A stretch of DNA of 64,000 bases from Sipunculus nudus (lineage: Eukaryota; Annelida; Sipuncula; Golfingiida; Sipunculidae): contig CM049315.1 in NCBI GenBank assembly GCA_026874595.1, positions 5,950,664 to 6,014,663 of the forward strand, read 5' to 3'. Position numbers and translations under genes: made by a program. The first letter of the stretch is position 1; the number at the start of each line of letters is the position of its first letter. A model generated the notes under the pieces. The model did not search any database. It was not told the DNA's origin and was given only the letters and a program-made list of their open reading frames with translations. Below are positions 14,101 to 29,800 of the stretch, one piece after another.

Positions 14101-17100
14101 TGGTCCAACAGATGTTGCATGGTCTGACTTTTACAAGGTGTCGCAATAACAGCTGACCATGAGTTAAATGGACCTCACCCCAAGTGAAATAGGTAGCAGC
14201 AATAAAACCTCAAGGGGCCGGGGTGGGGTGGGGTGGGAGGGGGGGGGGTTTCTAGGCTGGGATCCTGTTCCCTTTGATGTTGGTCAATGTTCCAAGTACT
14301 CTCTCCTCTTCATTATATCACCATGGTAAGACAGGTAACAATTATATAATCAAATATTCAAAAGCTTTTACATCATTTTGATAAAAATGATTCATGCAAA
14401 ATGGGATTTAAGTTAACAGGTTTTCAGCTTTGATAAATTTCAGTTTGGTACTTTCAATAAGAGAATTTTATATGCAGTAATTGTACCTTGCTTGGTCAGA
14501 GCTGATGCTAAAAGAATTTGAGCATTGTAACTTTCCTTGCATCTTTTGGAAATAATTAAAACTTTCACTTTCATGTGAAATTATTTGAATATGAGAGCCA
14601 GAACCCAGTGGCATTATTTAAATTTTGTCTTTGCAAGGGCAATGCTTCTGCACAGCAGTACAACTTTTCAAATTGTGATTCTCTAATTTAATTCATTTTT
14701 ATGTTATCCTGATTTCATCATAGATATTTATACCAATACTCTCTGCCAATACAATTACTAAAACATATCTATCTGAGTGACCCTACTTTTATTGTCCCCT
14801 GCCATCGTCGAAGGTGACACATTTTGCAAAGGCACAGAGGCGATAATGCTAAGATAATGTTAACGCACAGTCACCAAATATGCATTATTGATGCATCTTA
14901 TAAAAAGGGCTAGGTCAAGTTTGAATGACCTTGGCGCATTTTTCAAGGTCACAGGTGATAATGCAAAAATAGTGTTATTAACGCAATTCCTTGAAAAGAA
15001 TTAGAGGCTGAGTCACCAGACTGCCAGCATTGATAAAGTTCATGAAGGGCTAGGTCAAATTCGAATATGGATGACCTTTGTGCATTTTTCAAGGTCACAG
15101 ATGCAATTAAGCTTAAATTATGTTAGTACAATAACTTGAGAAGAATTTAAGGTACAGTCACCAAACTCAGCATAGTGACACCTCATGAAAGGCTACTTCC
15201 ACAACAGGCAGGGGACATTCCAGATCTGTATCACAGATCTATTTTTTTCTTGTTTGGTGGAGGTGTATATTTCTGATATTTTTGCATGGGAAGTACCTAC
15301 ATCTATAGAAAATGTTCAATTGAAATTTAATTTTCATCAGAAATATAGTTTTTCTTAACAAATTTGAATGTCAATGAAACCTTTCTAATTAAACTGGCTA
15401 GCAGAGATATGAGTCAAGGGTCTAGCCAGAATAGTAAAATAAACCCAGCAGGCATTCTAATGAAGTACACCAGTAGGGCCTACTTAAGAGTTATGAAAAT
15501 AGTCATTCTAAAATGGGCATTGTTGTGGTTGTCTGTAATGTCATGATACTGCGGTGCTCGGCCTGTAAAATCTCTATATTAGACTATGAATGAGGGATTA
15601 ACAGGAAAGAAAATGTGACTCTCCAAAAAAAACCTGAAATATATGTCTCAGTGTAACTGTCATATTTTCCTGTGACTTTCACAATTTAGCTGCAAATCAC
15701 ATGCTTTGTGTGCAGTCAGAGTCTCAGCTAACATGCAGGCAGAGTTACCAATATCTTGAGATTTTTAGTGCTGTTTTGATGAGGCATTTAGTTTCACTCC
15801 TGTATTTTGAGTGGTACTTTAAATGTCTTGTGTCAGAGTGCCATTATATCTTGTATCCAGGGCCACACTGTAACATTGGATGAGGATACAAATATTTTTA
15901 TAATTATTTAAAATGTCTCATGGCCTAAAGATACATTGTCACCTGACATGACCAATCATTAGTTTTTAGCCCTCAGCCCTTAGGCTGATGGGCTATTGTC
16001 GTCACCCAAGTTGTCCGTCTGTCCGTCCGGCGTCCGTTAACTTTTACCTTGTGAGCGGGATATCTTGAAAAGGATTCACCGTCAGAATTTTATTTCCTCG
16101 GTAAAGATGTATATCGACAAAATCTCGGTCAAGTTCGAAGATGGGTGACCTTGACCTATTTTTCTACATTTAAGAGCTGATTATAGAAAAACACTTAGAT
16201 GCTTATTACTCAGGAACCATTTGGTGGATTTTCACAAAACTTACTATGATTATTGGGACTGATAGTCTGTACCTGCTATACAAGTTTTGTGGCGCCACCT
16301 ACAATTTCTGATTTTTAATGAATTTTTATCACATTTTTCAACTTTGGGCTTGTGAGCGGGATATCTCGAAAAGGATTCACCGTAAGAATTTTATTTTTTC
16401 GGTGAAGATGTATATTAACAAAATCTCGGTCAAGTTCGAAGATGGATGACCTTGACCTATTTTTCTACGTTTTAGAGCTGATTATAGAAAAAACATTTAG
16501 AAGCTTATTTCTCAGGAACCATTGGATGGATTTTCACAATACTTACTATGATCATAGGGACTGATGGTCTGTAACTGCTGCACAAGTTTGGGGGCGCCAC
16601 CTGCAATTTCTGATTTTTTATTGAATTATTCTTGGATTTTTCAACTTTGGCCTTGTGAATGGGATATCTCTAAAAGGATTCACAATAGGAATTTTATTCC
16701 TTTGGTGAAGATGTATATCGACAAAAATCTCGTTCATGTTCGAAGATGGGTGACCTTGACCTACTTTACAAGGTCACAGAGCTTATAATAGAATAAAACT
16801 TAGAAGCTTATTTTTCAGGAAGCATTTTGTGGATTGTTATGAATCATGGTACATACCTCTCCATTTTAAATTTATAACTGAGACATGTACAGATATACAT
16901 CCATGTGAGAACAGATATTTAGTACTTATTACTGTTACCACCTCTAAACACTGTTCTTTTGGCTGAGGGCTTTTGTCAGCTTTTGCTGATATTCTAGTTT
17001 TAGTATACTTCTAACACCTACCATGTGTGAGAAATTCTGTAGTAACTCAGCAATGATTGGTAAATCTCCTTGCATGTTTGTTGAATTTCTGTTCACATGC

Positions 17101-17748
17101 ATACAAGTATGGCTCGCATGGGTTACTTAACAATAGCCAACTTGTACACCATAAAGAAAATGACTTGTTACAATAGAGATAGATTTTCACTTTGGTTTTT
17201 GAGTTCACATGTATTCTTTTGTGTTGATTCATCACTAATGATAAGATTACCAGCTGTTTACCATCAACAGGATGGATGTCAGTTGCAGTCGATTGCCCCT
17301 GTTCACAACTCAAGTAGGCTTGTCTGTTCATGGCTAGTTTAGCAATAGATCTCCTTTTATCTTTTTTTTGTCACTAGGTACACAGCAAGACCATTCGTGA
17401 AATTCTGCTGATGCAACCTGAAAAAATCAGCATTGAATATTCAAGAGAGGTAAGGTTCAAGAAAATGTCAGGGGTTAAATTCCCACATAGATCAAAGGTT
17501 AATGGTATCTCAGGCTATAGGTTAATCTGAACAGATAAGGTCAGGACATGGTTCATTGGAAAGGATTAGATTATCAAAGGTCAAATGGCTTGATGGATCA
17601 AAGGTTGTGAACCTTTACAGGTCAAAGGTGAAAGTACAACATATGACACTGGTTAATAACACATAATAACGCGCAACAGATTAAACACAACTAAGATAAT
17701 GGACCATATATCGTAGGTCTTAAAATGAATATCAAAACAGTTATACTA

Positions 17749-17837
<89 letters not shown>

Positions 17838-20800
17838 TAATGTATGTGTGTATACTATTCATTTTTATATGCCCATTTTAGACGATGTATTACGGTATAC
17901 CCACGGTCTGTCTTTCATCTGTTAATGTTTAGTGACGCTGTGATAACTTAACAGGACTTCCATGGATTTGATTTTCATGTAACTCAACATGAATACTTGT
18001 ATGATTAGACTTTGTAGTTTAAAAATGATGCACATATTATAACAGAGTTCCGGGATTCCGCGCGGTCACATCATCATGTACACATACAGAGCTGTGAACG
18101 TTTACTACTACAAGTACACTGTGGATGGAATGAACGTTATAGCTGTCAGTATCCTTTATCTTGAACTAACATTATCACTGTCAGTATCCTTTTGTCTCAA
18201 ATGAACTGTATTGCTGTCAGTATCATTTATTATGAATGAACTGAATCGCTGTCAGTATCCTTTATTTTGAATGAACTGTATCACTGTCAGTATCCTTTAT
18301 CTCGAATGAACTGTATCACTGTCAGTATCCTTTATCTTGAATGAACTGTGTCACTGTCAGTATCCTTTATCTTGAATGAACTGTGTCACTGTCAGTATCC
18401 TTTATCTTGAATGAACTGTGTCACTGTCAGTATCCTTTATCTCGAATGAACTGTGTCACTGTCAGTATCCTTTATCTCGAATGAACTGTATCACTGTCAG
18501 TATCCTTTATCTCGAATGAACTGTATCACTGTCAGTATCCTTTATCTTGAATGAACTGTGTCGCTGTCAGTATCCTTTATCTTGAATGAACTGTATCACT
18601 GTCAGTATCCTTTATCTCGAATGAACATTATCACTGTCAGTATCCTTTTGTCTCAAATGAACTGTATTGCTGTCAGTATCCTTTATCTCGAATGAACTGT
18701 GTCACTGTCAGTATCCTTTATCTCGAATGAACTGTATCACTGTCAGTATCCTTTATCTCGAATGAACTGTATCACTGTCAGTATCCTTTATCTCGAATGA
18801 ACTGTGTCGCTGTCAGTATCCTTTATCTTGAATGAACTGTATCACTGTCAGTATCCTTTATCTCGAATGAACTGTATCACTGTCAGTATCCTTTATCTCG
18901 AATGAACTGTGTCGCTGTCAGTATCCTTTATCTCGAATGAACTGTGTCACTGTCAGTATCCTTTATCCCGAATGAACTGTATCACTGTCAGTATCCTTTA
19001 TCTCGAATGAACTGTATCACTGTCAGTATCCTTCATCTCAAATGAACTGTGTCACTGTCAGTATCCTTTATCTTGAATGAACTGTGTCACTGTCAGTATC
19101 CTTTATCTTGAATGAACTGTGTCACTGTCAGTATCCTTTATCTCGAATGAACTGTATCACTGTCAGTAACCTTTATCTTGAATGAACTGTGTTGCTGTCA
19201 GTATCCTTTATCTCGAATGAACTGTGTCACTGTCAGTATCCTTTATCTTGAATGAACTGTATATCACTGTCAGTATCCGTTATCTCGAATGAACTGTATC
19301 ACTGTCAGTATCCTTTATCTTGAATGAACTGTGTCGCTGTCAGTATCCTTTATCTCGAATGAACTGTGTCACTGTCAGTATCCTTTATCTTGATTGAACA
19401 TTATTGCTTTCATTATCTTTTATCCAGCATGAATTTGTGATCTGTCTTAACATTCAGGGGATAAAATTCAACTGTAAGTTTACAAACAGAGGCAGAATTC
19501 CTTTTATGATTTTAACTTAAGGACCCAATGCTTAAAACCTATGTGTGCATGTATGCTTCAAAATCTATAAATGAATGCATTCGTAAGCCAGTAAACTCTG
19601 TCATTTCCAGTGATGCAGAAGATACAGGCGCTTAAGGGGACAAAATCACACTAAGCATGTCGCATTGACATGAAAAATAGCATCTACTCTTTAAAATTAA
19701 ATGGTACCTGCCAATATATTACCCTGAACACACTGGCTTACTCCTGTACGAGTGTTAAAAAAGTGGATGTCGCGAGGTCTCTGGTGCCAAAATAAATCGC
19801 TCGAATGCCACCTGCATTTTCCATTTTCTGGCTTTTAACCAGTGTTTCACAACCATGATAAGACTACTCCTAGTAGGGGATATGTTGCATGCACATAATC
19901 AGACTACTGGTCACACTGCTTTGTAAAGGTAAACAGACATGCATATTTACTAACACACTGAGCCAAAACAAGGTGTTGAGTAGCTGTAAGGGAGGTACTG
20001 AGACAAGGAGGCAAGGATGGTTTTGCTAGGAAACTTTAGTAAAAAAGCAAAACTAAACTGAAAGTTTGAAAGAATAGGCATAATGCTCCTGATTATTACT
20101 TTATGGACTTCTTTTGTATAAAGAGGACCTTAACATGAATCAGATTTACTGCTGTTTGTGATTTTGGCGATATTGATGGGCTACTTAGACAGAGAACACA
20201 AGTACATCAGCTCAGATGTGGTAAGTTCAATGTTTCATATTACATTATCTTGATTCATACAAAACTCTAGATGATAATAAAATGTGATAATATGCCAAGT
20301 TTGCTGTGGACAAGAACACAGAAACATTTATTAATGGCAGGAAAAAATGTCAAATTAAAGTGATACCAATGATTCTGTGTATATGTTTCCTCTATCATAA
20401 CATTTTGTGGTGTAATATTTTGTATTTGACCAGAGAAGAACATGTATTAATAAATGCATCTGTGCTTAAAGCCAGCTATACACCTGATACCTTATAGAAT
20501 TGATGTGATTTCTGCCTAACTTTGCCTTGCATATAAAGGAACTCTAGGTAATTCCTGTTTCGAAAAATTCTTTTAATGCCTGTGTCACATGTATGAGCTT
20601 GTTTATCTTGTTAGTAAACACAGCGATGTTGACAAGAGGTGGTTGATTGCATACTTGCTGAAGCTGAAAGAGTTTACTAGTTGCAAAATGCCCTTGATTA
20701 TTTTGGAGCCCCCACGTGTTATAAACATGTGAATATAAACAACCTGTGTGGTGGGATCTGTGTTTTCTGGTCCGTTTCTATAAAAATTTCAAGGGATTAG

Positions 20801-23800
20801 CCTTAGTAAATGGACGTCAGATATCAAAATAGACTCCTTTAACCTAGTGCATGAGATCCCAACTCTTGTTATAAAAGAATTCACAAATTATAGCTGATGG
20901 ACCACATGAGAAAGGTTTATCTGTGTAGCCATGACGTTATCACATAGTAATATTCTGTATTTTAACTCTGTAGTGTAGCCCATAAATCTTTTTGCACAGC
21001 TCTAGAAAGTGCGGCAAAGAATAATATCCTCCACAAGACTATACTGATTTTTAAGTCCGGTGGTATACAGACATGGACATTAGAAGTGGACACTGGTGGA
21101 TGGAGCATTATATTAGACTAATTTAGACAGTTAATTTTATTATCGTTAGTAAATCCAGCCTTTTGCCAAATGTTGCCCCCAAAGACTCTGTGAATGTGCA
21201 TTCAGCCTTGGGAGAAATATTTATTTCTGGTATTTAATTTCAAGTCCCATGTGAATATTGAGACAGAGAGGAATTTTGTCAACTTTGCTACCATCAATAT
21301 TTTTATTAATTTTTCAGCAACTGTACATGGCCCTCCTGGCCATCATACCCCTGGCGTACTACATAGGCATGGGCATTACCAGGTAAACTGACCAATCAGA
21401 ATCATTATAGTATCTTATGTCATAGAGGATGTACATTAATTGGCAGGTATAGAAATAAATGTGACAAATTCATATTATGACTACAATATTTCAATCTCAG
21501 ATAAATTTACAATTTTATTACTTTTTTGTATTCTATACTGGAGAATATATAATTAATATTTGATTACGCTGAATTAAATAGTAAATCATTCTGATTTATA
21601 TATAACAAGAAAATAACTAAATTACATAACGTCAGTAGTTAATAATACTTGATTAATAAAAAGGAATTATGAATTTCATTAAATAATCATTGGTATATTA
21701 TGCCTGGAACATTCAAACATTCACTAATAACTTTGTTTTTTTTGTTTGTGGGGTCCAAGTCGCAATAATTTTTTAAAGGAAATTATTACAAAATTTTAAA
21801 CTTCTTGAATAAGACAAGTCAATCTTTTTAATAGCACATATTTTATGTTACACATAAATCAAAGATTGATATAACAAGTATCAGATTATGTTTGTATTAA
21901 GAATTTTCCCTTGTTCAGTGTTCCCTACGGTCTTTGGCTGTATCCACACTAGCAAATAATCGGATTATGAATCAGTTTACTTTGTCTGCTCAAGGCCACT
22001 AATAGGGGCAATCCAGGATTTTGGAAAGGGGGGGTCACTCCCAGGAAGACTGAAAAAAAAAATAAAAAGATCCTCTCGTCCGGGAAGGAGGGGGTCAGGG
22101 TCGCAAAATTTGGTTTGAAACCCTTAAAAATAAGACATGTGCCTTGGCCGCTACCCTTGATGCAGCCTCAGCATTCATGGAGAGAGAGGATGCTCCACTA
22201 CAGGCCTAAATCAGATTACAAACAAAGTGTGGACAGCAAACTCATGATGCATTGAATAAACCGATTAAGGCTTTTGTAAAGCGAACAACAGTGCAGACTT
22301 TGAGACTACTTTGAGACTAAAATCAACCGGTTTAGTATAATCCAGTTTAGGTATGAACCAAGTGCAGATACAGCCTTGCTCAGGTTGTTAAGATTATATG
22401 CACATACCAAATAATTTGTTAATGTATTATGAGATCTCAAAATTGTGACATCCATTAAACAAAGAAAATGGAAACGTGCAAAAAATTAACCTCACATCTT
22501 AAATGTAACCAAAATATAAAATAAATTACAATTATTTAATAAAATTATAATTAATTAAACATTTTATGAAAAAATTTGAAGCCAACCACAGTATCTGTAA
22601 GTTGACAGTTATATTCTAAAATTAAATTGTAATTAATTGAACTTGTTATAGAAATGAGAATTGTAGCATTCATGTGTATTTATATATATCTATAATAGCA
22701 CAAACCTGTCTCTTGTATTCACAGCATTTCTGCGCAGAGTAACTTTGCTGTTGGGGCTGTATTGAATGCCAGCTTTGGGTCTGTTGTGGAACTTGTTCTT
22801 TATATCTTTTCCTTGTTGAAAGGCATCCGGGAAAGTAAACCTCTGTGCTACAGAGAGCTGGTCAAGTCAGCGTTGGTTGGTAAGTGGAGCATAAAGTGAT
22901 GTCATAGAGTTACTTAATGTTAAAGAGAATGGTAAAAAAATATTCAGGGTTCCATGGCATCCTGAAATTAAGGAAATCCTGGAAAATGGGCTCCCGTTTA
23001 TCTAGTCAGTGTCGGGAAATTTGCCAAATATGCCTCAAATCAGGAAAAAGTAAGAGAAAAATCGATCAGCTGTGGTAGTGGTGTTACTGTTGAAATTGAT
23101 CGAAATAATTATCACGGAATTTAAAAAAAATCATTTGGGAAGTACAGGGTTCAATCATAGAATTTTGTTCTCATGAATTGCTTTGAATCCTGATGTGGTT
23201 GAATACAATATAGGTAATGATTAGAATGGATAAATTATTATTGATATATTTTGTATTGCTTAGAATTATGATACAAAAAAACAATTGTTCCTTACTCTAT
23301 TTGTTAAGCAATAGATATCAAATTTACGGTATATAAATATTCATTACACATTCAATGAAGTAGAATTGAATATAGTTTAATTACAATGGAGGATGTTCTT
23401 GGTAAAAGTTGGACAGTCAGATTACTTATAAATCAGTTTTTACATGCTGAATGTGGCAGTATTTAAAATAATGGGAATAAGAATATGTCCTCTTAATTTG
23501 TGATCTACCTTGCTCTTATTGATGCATTTACCAATATCTGTGCAGCCTATTTCTAATTAAGTGATATAGTTGTTTAGCCTTTGAGTATGTATTACTTATT
23601 CAAACACTTATATCATTCCAGGTACACTGCTGGCAACAATGTTACTTATACCTGTAAGTATGATAAGTCTCCAAGTATGCTTGTGCATTTTAGCAAAAGC
23701 CTGTATGTGTGTGTTCTATATTTTTTTCTTCCAATATATACCTTTAATTGCCAATGTAATTATTAATTTCACAATGCAGCAAAAATCAGAAATGTACATG

Positions 23801-26800
23801 CTAGCAAATCTCTAATAATTTTTTTCAACCAATTTTTGTAAATATTTTTGCAAGTGACCACATGAGTTGGACTAGATTGAATATGTGACCTAGAATGCTT
23901 TTAATTAGAAAACTGGTTTTATATTATCAGTATTTATTTCTTAATCCTTAGTTAAGATCATGACTTCCTGAGGTTGCCGGCTTAAAAAATAAATTTGGAA
24001 GGAGGCCATGTCTTCATCCATGTCTTGCTGTTTTCATTCTTTCCTTAGATCTTTTAGCACAGCTGGTAAGACAGATGATACTCCACATACAGTACTGTTA
24101 GAAATTTTACCAAACCCAAAACTGGGTCACTGTGAATTCATTTCTTTCAGAAATTAAGGAAAACCATCATTTTTAGCGAACCTGTGAGCTAATGCGATGG
24201 TGTGGCATCCGTCAGGCATCCGTCATCTGTACGTCAACCCATACTATCTCCAAAATGACAGGTGCCAGCATCACAAAATTTTATGCAAAAAATTAGCCAT
24301 CTGAACTTTATTGGATTTTTCTTATTTTTGGCTAACTGCATTTTCTTAGATTTTAAAGAGAAAAAGCTAAAAAAAACCTTAAATATCTTCTCCTCCCAAA
24401 CAGTCCAGCCAAATTGTTAAATATTTCATCTGTCAAAAAAAAAGCATACTAAAATTTCAATCTCAGAAACTGCTGGAGCTATCATCACCAAATTTTATGC
24501 CAATGTTGGTCACATGAGTCATATCTGAAATTGAGGTATTGGTGGCGCCACCTGCATCAGCCTTTTTTGTACACGGGCCATCAGTGCCTGTATCATACTG
24601 AGGACAACAAAGAACTTCTTCTCTGAAACCATATGGGCAAATTGTTTGATTTCACACAGAAATGATCCTGGGGTAGTGCTTTCTGAAGTTTGTTCAAATG
24701 GTCTCAGTTTAGCTACTTTTGGCCGAGTCATGAGTAGTTGAATTTAGTCATATGCTATAAGAGCCAATTTTAGCTCAATGGCTTCAAAGATCTTCTTCTC
24801 AAAAACCACTGGGCCAAATGCTTAAATCTCATTAATTATCCTCAGATGTTGATAATTCAGGTTTGTTAAAATGGTTTTGGTCCAGTGCTTTTAGGCTGAG
24901 TTCAGGAAGCTGAACTTGGCCAGTTTGCTGTATCTTCCTAAATGAGTGATAAACCTGCAAAACATTTTTCAACTGACATCTCTCAAGCCAATTTGTTTAA
25001 CCTTTTACAAGAATAATACCCACAATAATTCTTATAATAATTGTCTTTAATGGTTCCACATGAATGATTTTTGGCTGAATTATGGAGATTGAATTTTACC
25101 AAAAATGTTAGCTGTAAGAAGCAGTTACATCTAGCCTGGCACCAGTTTATCAGCATCTATAACATCAAGCCACTAGATTTCAGGTTAAATAGCTTGACAG
25201 ACTGCCAACTATTTCAGAATTTGCAACAGGCCATAGGTCAGCCTGGATCTATTTATAGCTTTGGCAGACTGGCAACTGTATACCTGAAATTTAGCATGTG
25301 TATAGATCTCACTTAGCTCTTCATCATAGGCAAAACCGGTGGCGCCACCTGCAACCATTTATGCACAGCATCCATCTGTTCATCTACCTTGGGATAAAAT
25401 CACTCATATCTCAGCAGTGGTTTGACTTATCCACCTGAAATTTTGAAGGTTTATATATCCTGGACATCTTTCTAGATTTTATAACAGGTGGCACCACCTA
25501 CATTCACGTTTACTCTGCAGACATCCAAGCTCATATCTCGGGAACCGTTTGACCAATTGGGCCAAAATTTTGCATGCGTATAGATCTCACATAGCTCTTC
25601 ATCATAGGCAAAACTTGTGGCGCCACCTGCAACCATTTATGCACAGCGTCCATCAGTTCATCTGCCTTGGGATAATATCACTCATATCTCAGCAGTAGTT
25701 TGATTTATCCACCTGAAATTTTGCAGGTTTATATGTCCTGGACAGCTCTCATGATTTTATGACAGGTGGCACCACCTACATTCACGTTTACTCTGCAGAC
25801 ATCCAAGCTCATATCTCAGGAAACGTTTGACCGATTGGGCCAAAATTTTGCATGCATTTAGATCTCACATAGCTCTTCATCATAGGCAAACCTGGTGGCG
25901 CCACCTGCAACCATTTATGCACAGCGTCCATCTGTTCATCTGCCTTGGGATAATATCACTCATATTTCAGCAGTGGTTTGATTTATCCACCTGAAATTTT
26001 GCAGGTTTATACATCCTGGACAGCTCTCTTGATTTTATGACAGGTGGCGCCACCTTCATTCAGGTTTACTCTGCAGACATCCATACTAATATCTCCGGAA
26101 CCGTTTGACAGATTGGGCCAAAATTTTGCATGTGTATAGATCTCACATAGCTCTTCATCATAGGCAAAACTGGTGGCGCCACCAGCAACCACTTATGCAC
26201 AGTGTCCATCTGTTCTTCTGCCTTGGGATAAATTCACTCATCTCAGAAGTGGTTTGACTTATCTACCTGAAATTTTGCAGGTTTATACATCCTGGACAAT
26301 TTTCTCAATTTTATGACAGGTGGCACCACCTACATTCACGTTAAAGCTGCAGACATCCATGCTAATATACAACACACCTCACTTCACCCGTCCCACTCTG
26401 ATTTCTGCAGATACACATAGTCGCTTGTAGACTACCCATATTCTTGTTTTAAAATGTCCTAGTCTGAAACTTGCAGGTCTGAAATGTCCATTTTGTTGAA
26501 ATCATGACTAAGGTAGATATGCAGGACTTAAAAGGATCAATATTAAATTTTAAAAATAAACCTCCATTCACACTCCCAAACTTTGCACAGGTTCGCATTA
26601 TGCCTGTAGGTCTTCTTCATTAAAAACTTATGTTTCACTTCAAGAATGCCCAGTATCAAAATCACTGATGTGTTCTTGATCATAACTGGTGTCAATATTC
26701 TTATCTGTATTTGGTATTTACAAGCCAGAAGTTAGGTCAGGATTGGGTATTTTGTTAAAGTTGTGGACCAAACACATGTAGCTACTTAGGGCAGTACTAC

Positions 26801-29800
26801 AGACTTTACTCCCTTAACATGTTAGGTGTTGAAGCTAGAGAGCTTTATATGCCCCCGCCACAAAGTGGCCGGGGCATATAGTTTTTACCCATGTCCATCC
26901 TTCCGTCATTCCGTCATTCCGAAATCAAACAGTTGTACGGACTTTTTTTCGCAATGCCTGCAGATATTGGCCTGATTTTTGGTGTGTGAGCAGATATTGA
27001 CCAGTTACAGATCGAGTTCGCGGTTCATCCCGGTTGACCTACTTTTGACTGTTTTATGGCTCCTGAACATAGAAAATTTCATGAAAAATATAAATTTTCA
27101 TGACAAATACACATGTATGGACTTTATTCCACAATGCCTGTAGATATTAGCCTGATTTTTGGTTTGTGGGCAGATGTTGACCAGTTACAGATTGAGTTTG
27201 CGTTTTGTCCCGGTTGACCTTCTTTTGACGGTTTTATGGCTCCTGAACATAGAAAATTTCATGAAAAAATATAAATTTTCATGACAAATACACATGTACA
27301 GACGTTTTTACCCCAATGCCTGCAGGTACTGCCCTGATTTTTGGTGTGTGGGCAGATAATGACCAGTTACAGATCAAGTTCGCGTTTCATCCCAGTTGAC
27401 CTACTTTTGATTGTTTTACAGCTCCTAAACATAGAAAATTTCATGAAAAATATAAATTTTCATGACAAATGTACATGTACAGCCGTTTTTAGCCCTCAGC
27501 TCATAGGCTGATGGGCTATTGTCATCACCCAAGCTGTCTGTCTGTCTGTCCTTCTGTCTGTCCGTCTAGCGTCCGTCCGGCATCCGTCCGGCGTCCGTCC
27601 GTCCCACTTTTGTTAACTTTTACCTTGTGGGCGGGATATCTCTAAAAAGATTCACTGTAAGAATTTTATTTCATCAGTGAAGATGTATATCGATAAAATC
27701 TCGGTCAAGTTCAAAGATGGGTGACCTTGACCCATTTTTCTACATTTTAGAGCTGATTATAGAAAACCACTCAGAAGCTTATATCTCAGGAACCATTGTG
27801 TGGATTTTCACAAAACTTAATATGCTCATTGGGACTGATGGTCTGTATGTGCTGTACAATTTTGGTGGTGCCACCTGCAATTTCTGATTTTTTAATCAAT
27901 TTTTATTGGGTTTTTCAATTTTGGCCTTGTGAGCAGGATATCTCTAAAAGGATTCATTGTTGGAATTTTATTTCATCAGTGAAGATGTATATCAACAAAA
28001 GTTTGGTCAAGTGCAAAGATGGGTGACCTTGACCTATTTTTCTTTGTTTTAGAGCTGATTATACAAAAACACTCAGAAGCTTATATCTCAGGAACCATTG
28101 TGTGGATTTTCACAAAGCTTACTATGATCATTTGGAATGATGGTCACAATTTTGGTGGCACCACCTACAATTTCTGATTTTTTAATGAATTTTTATCGGA
28201 TCTTTCAATTTTGGCCTTTTGTGCAGGATATCTCCAAAGGTTTTCAACACAGGAACTTCATTTCTTCAGTGCTATTGCATGATATTTACATAATCTTGTC
28301 AAGTTCAAAGATTTTGACCTACTTTTCAAGGTCACAGAGCTTAGTATAGAAAAAAAACTTAGGAGCTTATTTCTCAGGAAGCATTTGGTGGATTGTTATG
28401 AAACATGGTACATACCGCTCCAATTTAAATTTATGACTGATTATCAGCTTTTGCTAATATTCTGGTTTCGCAATGCAATGCTTACAGATACTGGCCTAAT
28501 GTTTGGTCTGTGGACGCATAATGACCACTTACAGATGGAGTTGGCGTTTCGTCCCAGTTGACCTATTTTTGACCAAATGACAGATCCTGAACATAGAAAA
28601 TTTCATGGAAGACAGAAATTTTTATGAAAAATGCATATGTATGGACTTTTTTTCACAATGCCTGCAGATACTGGCCTGATTTTGGTGTGTTGCTTGATAA
28701 TGACCCATTGCAGATCGAGTTTGCATTTTGCCCTTGTTGCATTTTGTACTTTTGACCATACAACACCTCCTGACCTTAAAAAATTTTACAAAATAAGGGT
28801 TTGTGTATTGTTATCAGTATTCCTGATATCATTTTTTTCTGTATTATTTTCAGTTTTACAAACTTTAAGATTTGTGGGTGGTTATCAGTATATCTGATAT
28901 CAGGGTTTGTGTATGGTTATCAGTATTCTTGTTTCTGGGTTTGTATATGATTATTGACATTCATATTTCGGGGTTTGTGTATGATCTTCCATTTTCTTAT
29001 TTTCAGTAGTCCTGTTATCAGGGTTTGTGTTTGTTTTCAGGGTTTGTGTATGATTATCGGAGGCCTGCGACACAGCACTCAGACCTTCAACTCCAGGTCA
29101 GCAGGGGTCAGCTCTACACTGCTATTCATATCTGTGGCAGGTCAGTATCAGTATACAGGTCTCATCAGGGGTACTTTAGGTTTCGTAAAATTGCAAATAA
29201 AGGACAATTAATACATTCACCACATCTTTATAATGTACTAGACAGTCACTGACTTCTGCCTCGATAGTCCTTGATCAAAAGAGGAGCCAACACAGCTAAT
29301 TCATGACTGATGAGTTTGTACAGTACTGTGAAAAAAGCACTGTCATATTGGCTAATGATATCAGATTTTCACCCCACATTTAAAATGTTTATATGTTGTT
29401 ATTTAATTAATCTTTGATTCTAGCTTATATGTGACTGTATAAATTCTGTCATGGAGGGTATAATTGTTCATGTTGTGGCAGCTGATTTTTTATAACTTAT
29501 CCTTCCAAGCTGTGATTTGTAGTCATTTCATTCCAACAGAACCACCGCTATGACTGAGGTAACATATTTTTATTTCAGGTGTTTTTGCCCCAACCATTTT
29601 CTCAAAAGCTTATGGAACTCTCCAGTGTCAGAAATGTGTCAACAGCTCAAACTACATACAACTCAACACTACAGAGAACACCACGTTTGGTCTGCAGTGT
29701 TCAGACTGTGAATACTCTATTGTAAGTACCTTCACAGAGAACACCACAGTTGGTCTGCAGTATTCAGACTGTGAATATTCTTTTGTAAGTACCATCACAG

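Noticed and set aside
17725-17925. Open frame of alternating Tyr-Ile
   Set aside because: Pure translation of the (AT)n microsatellite.
18139-19410. CRISPR-like array
   Set aside because: Units are contiguous with no variable spacers, in a eukaryotic intron; it is a minisatellite.
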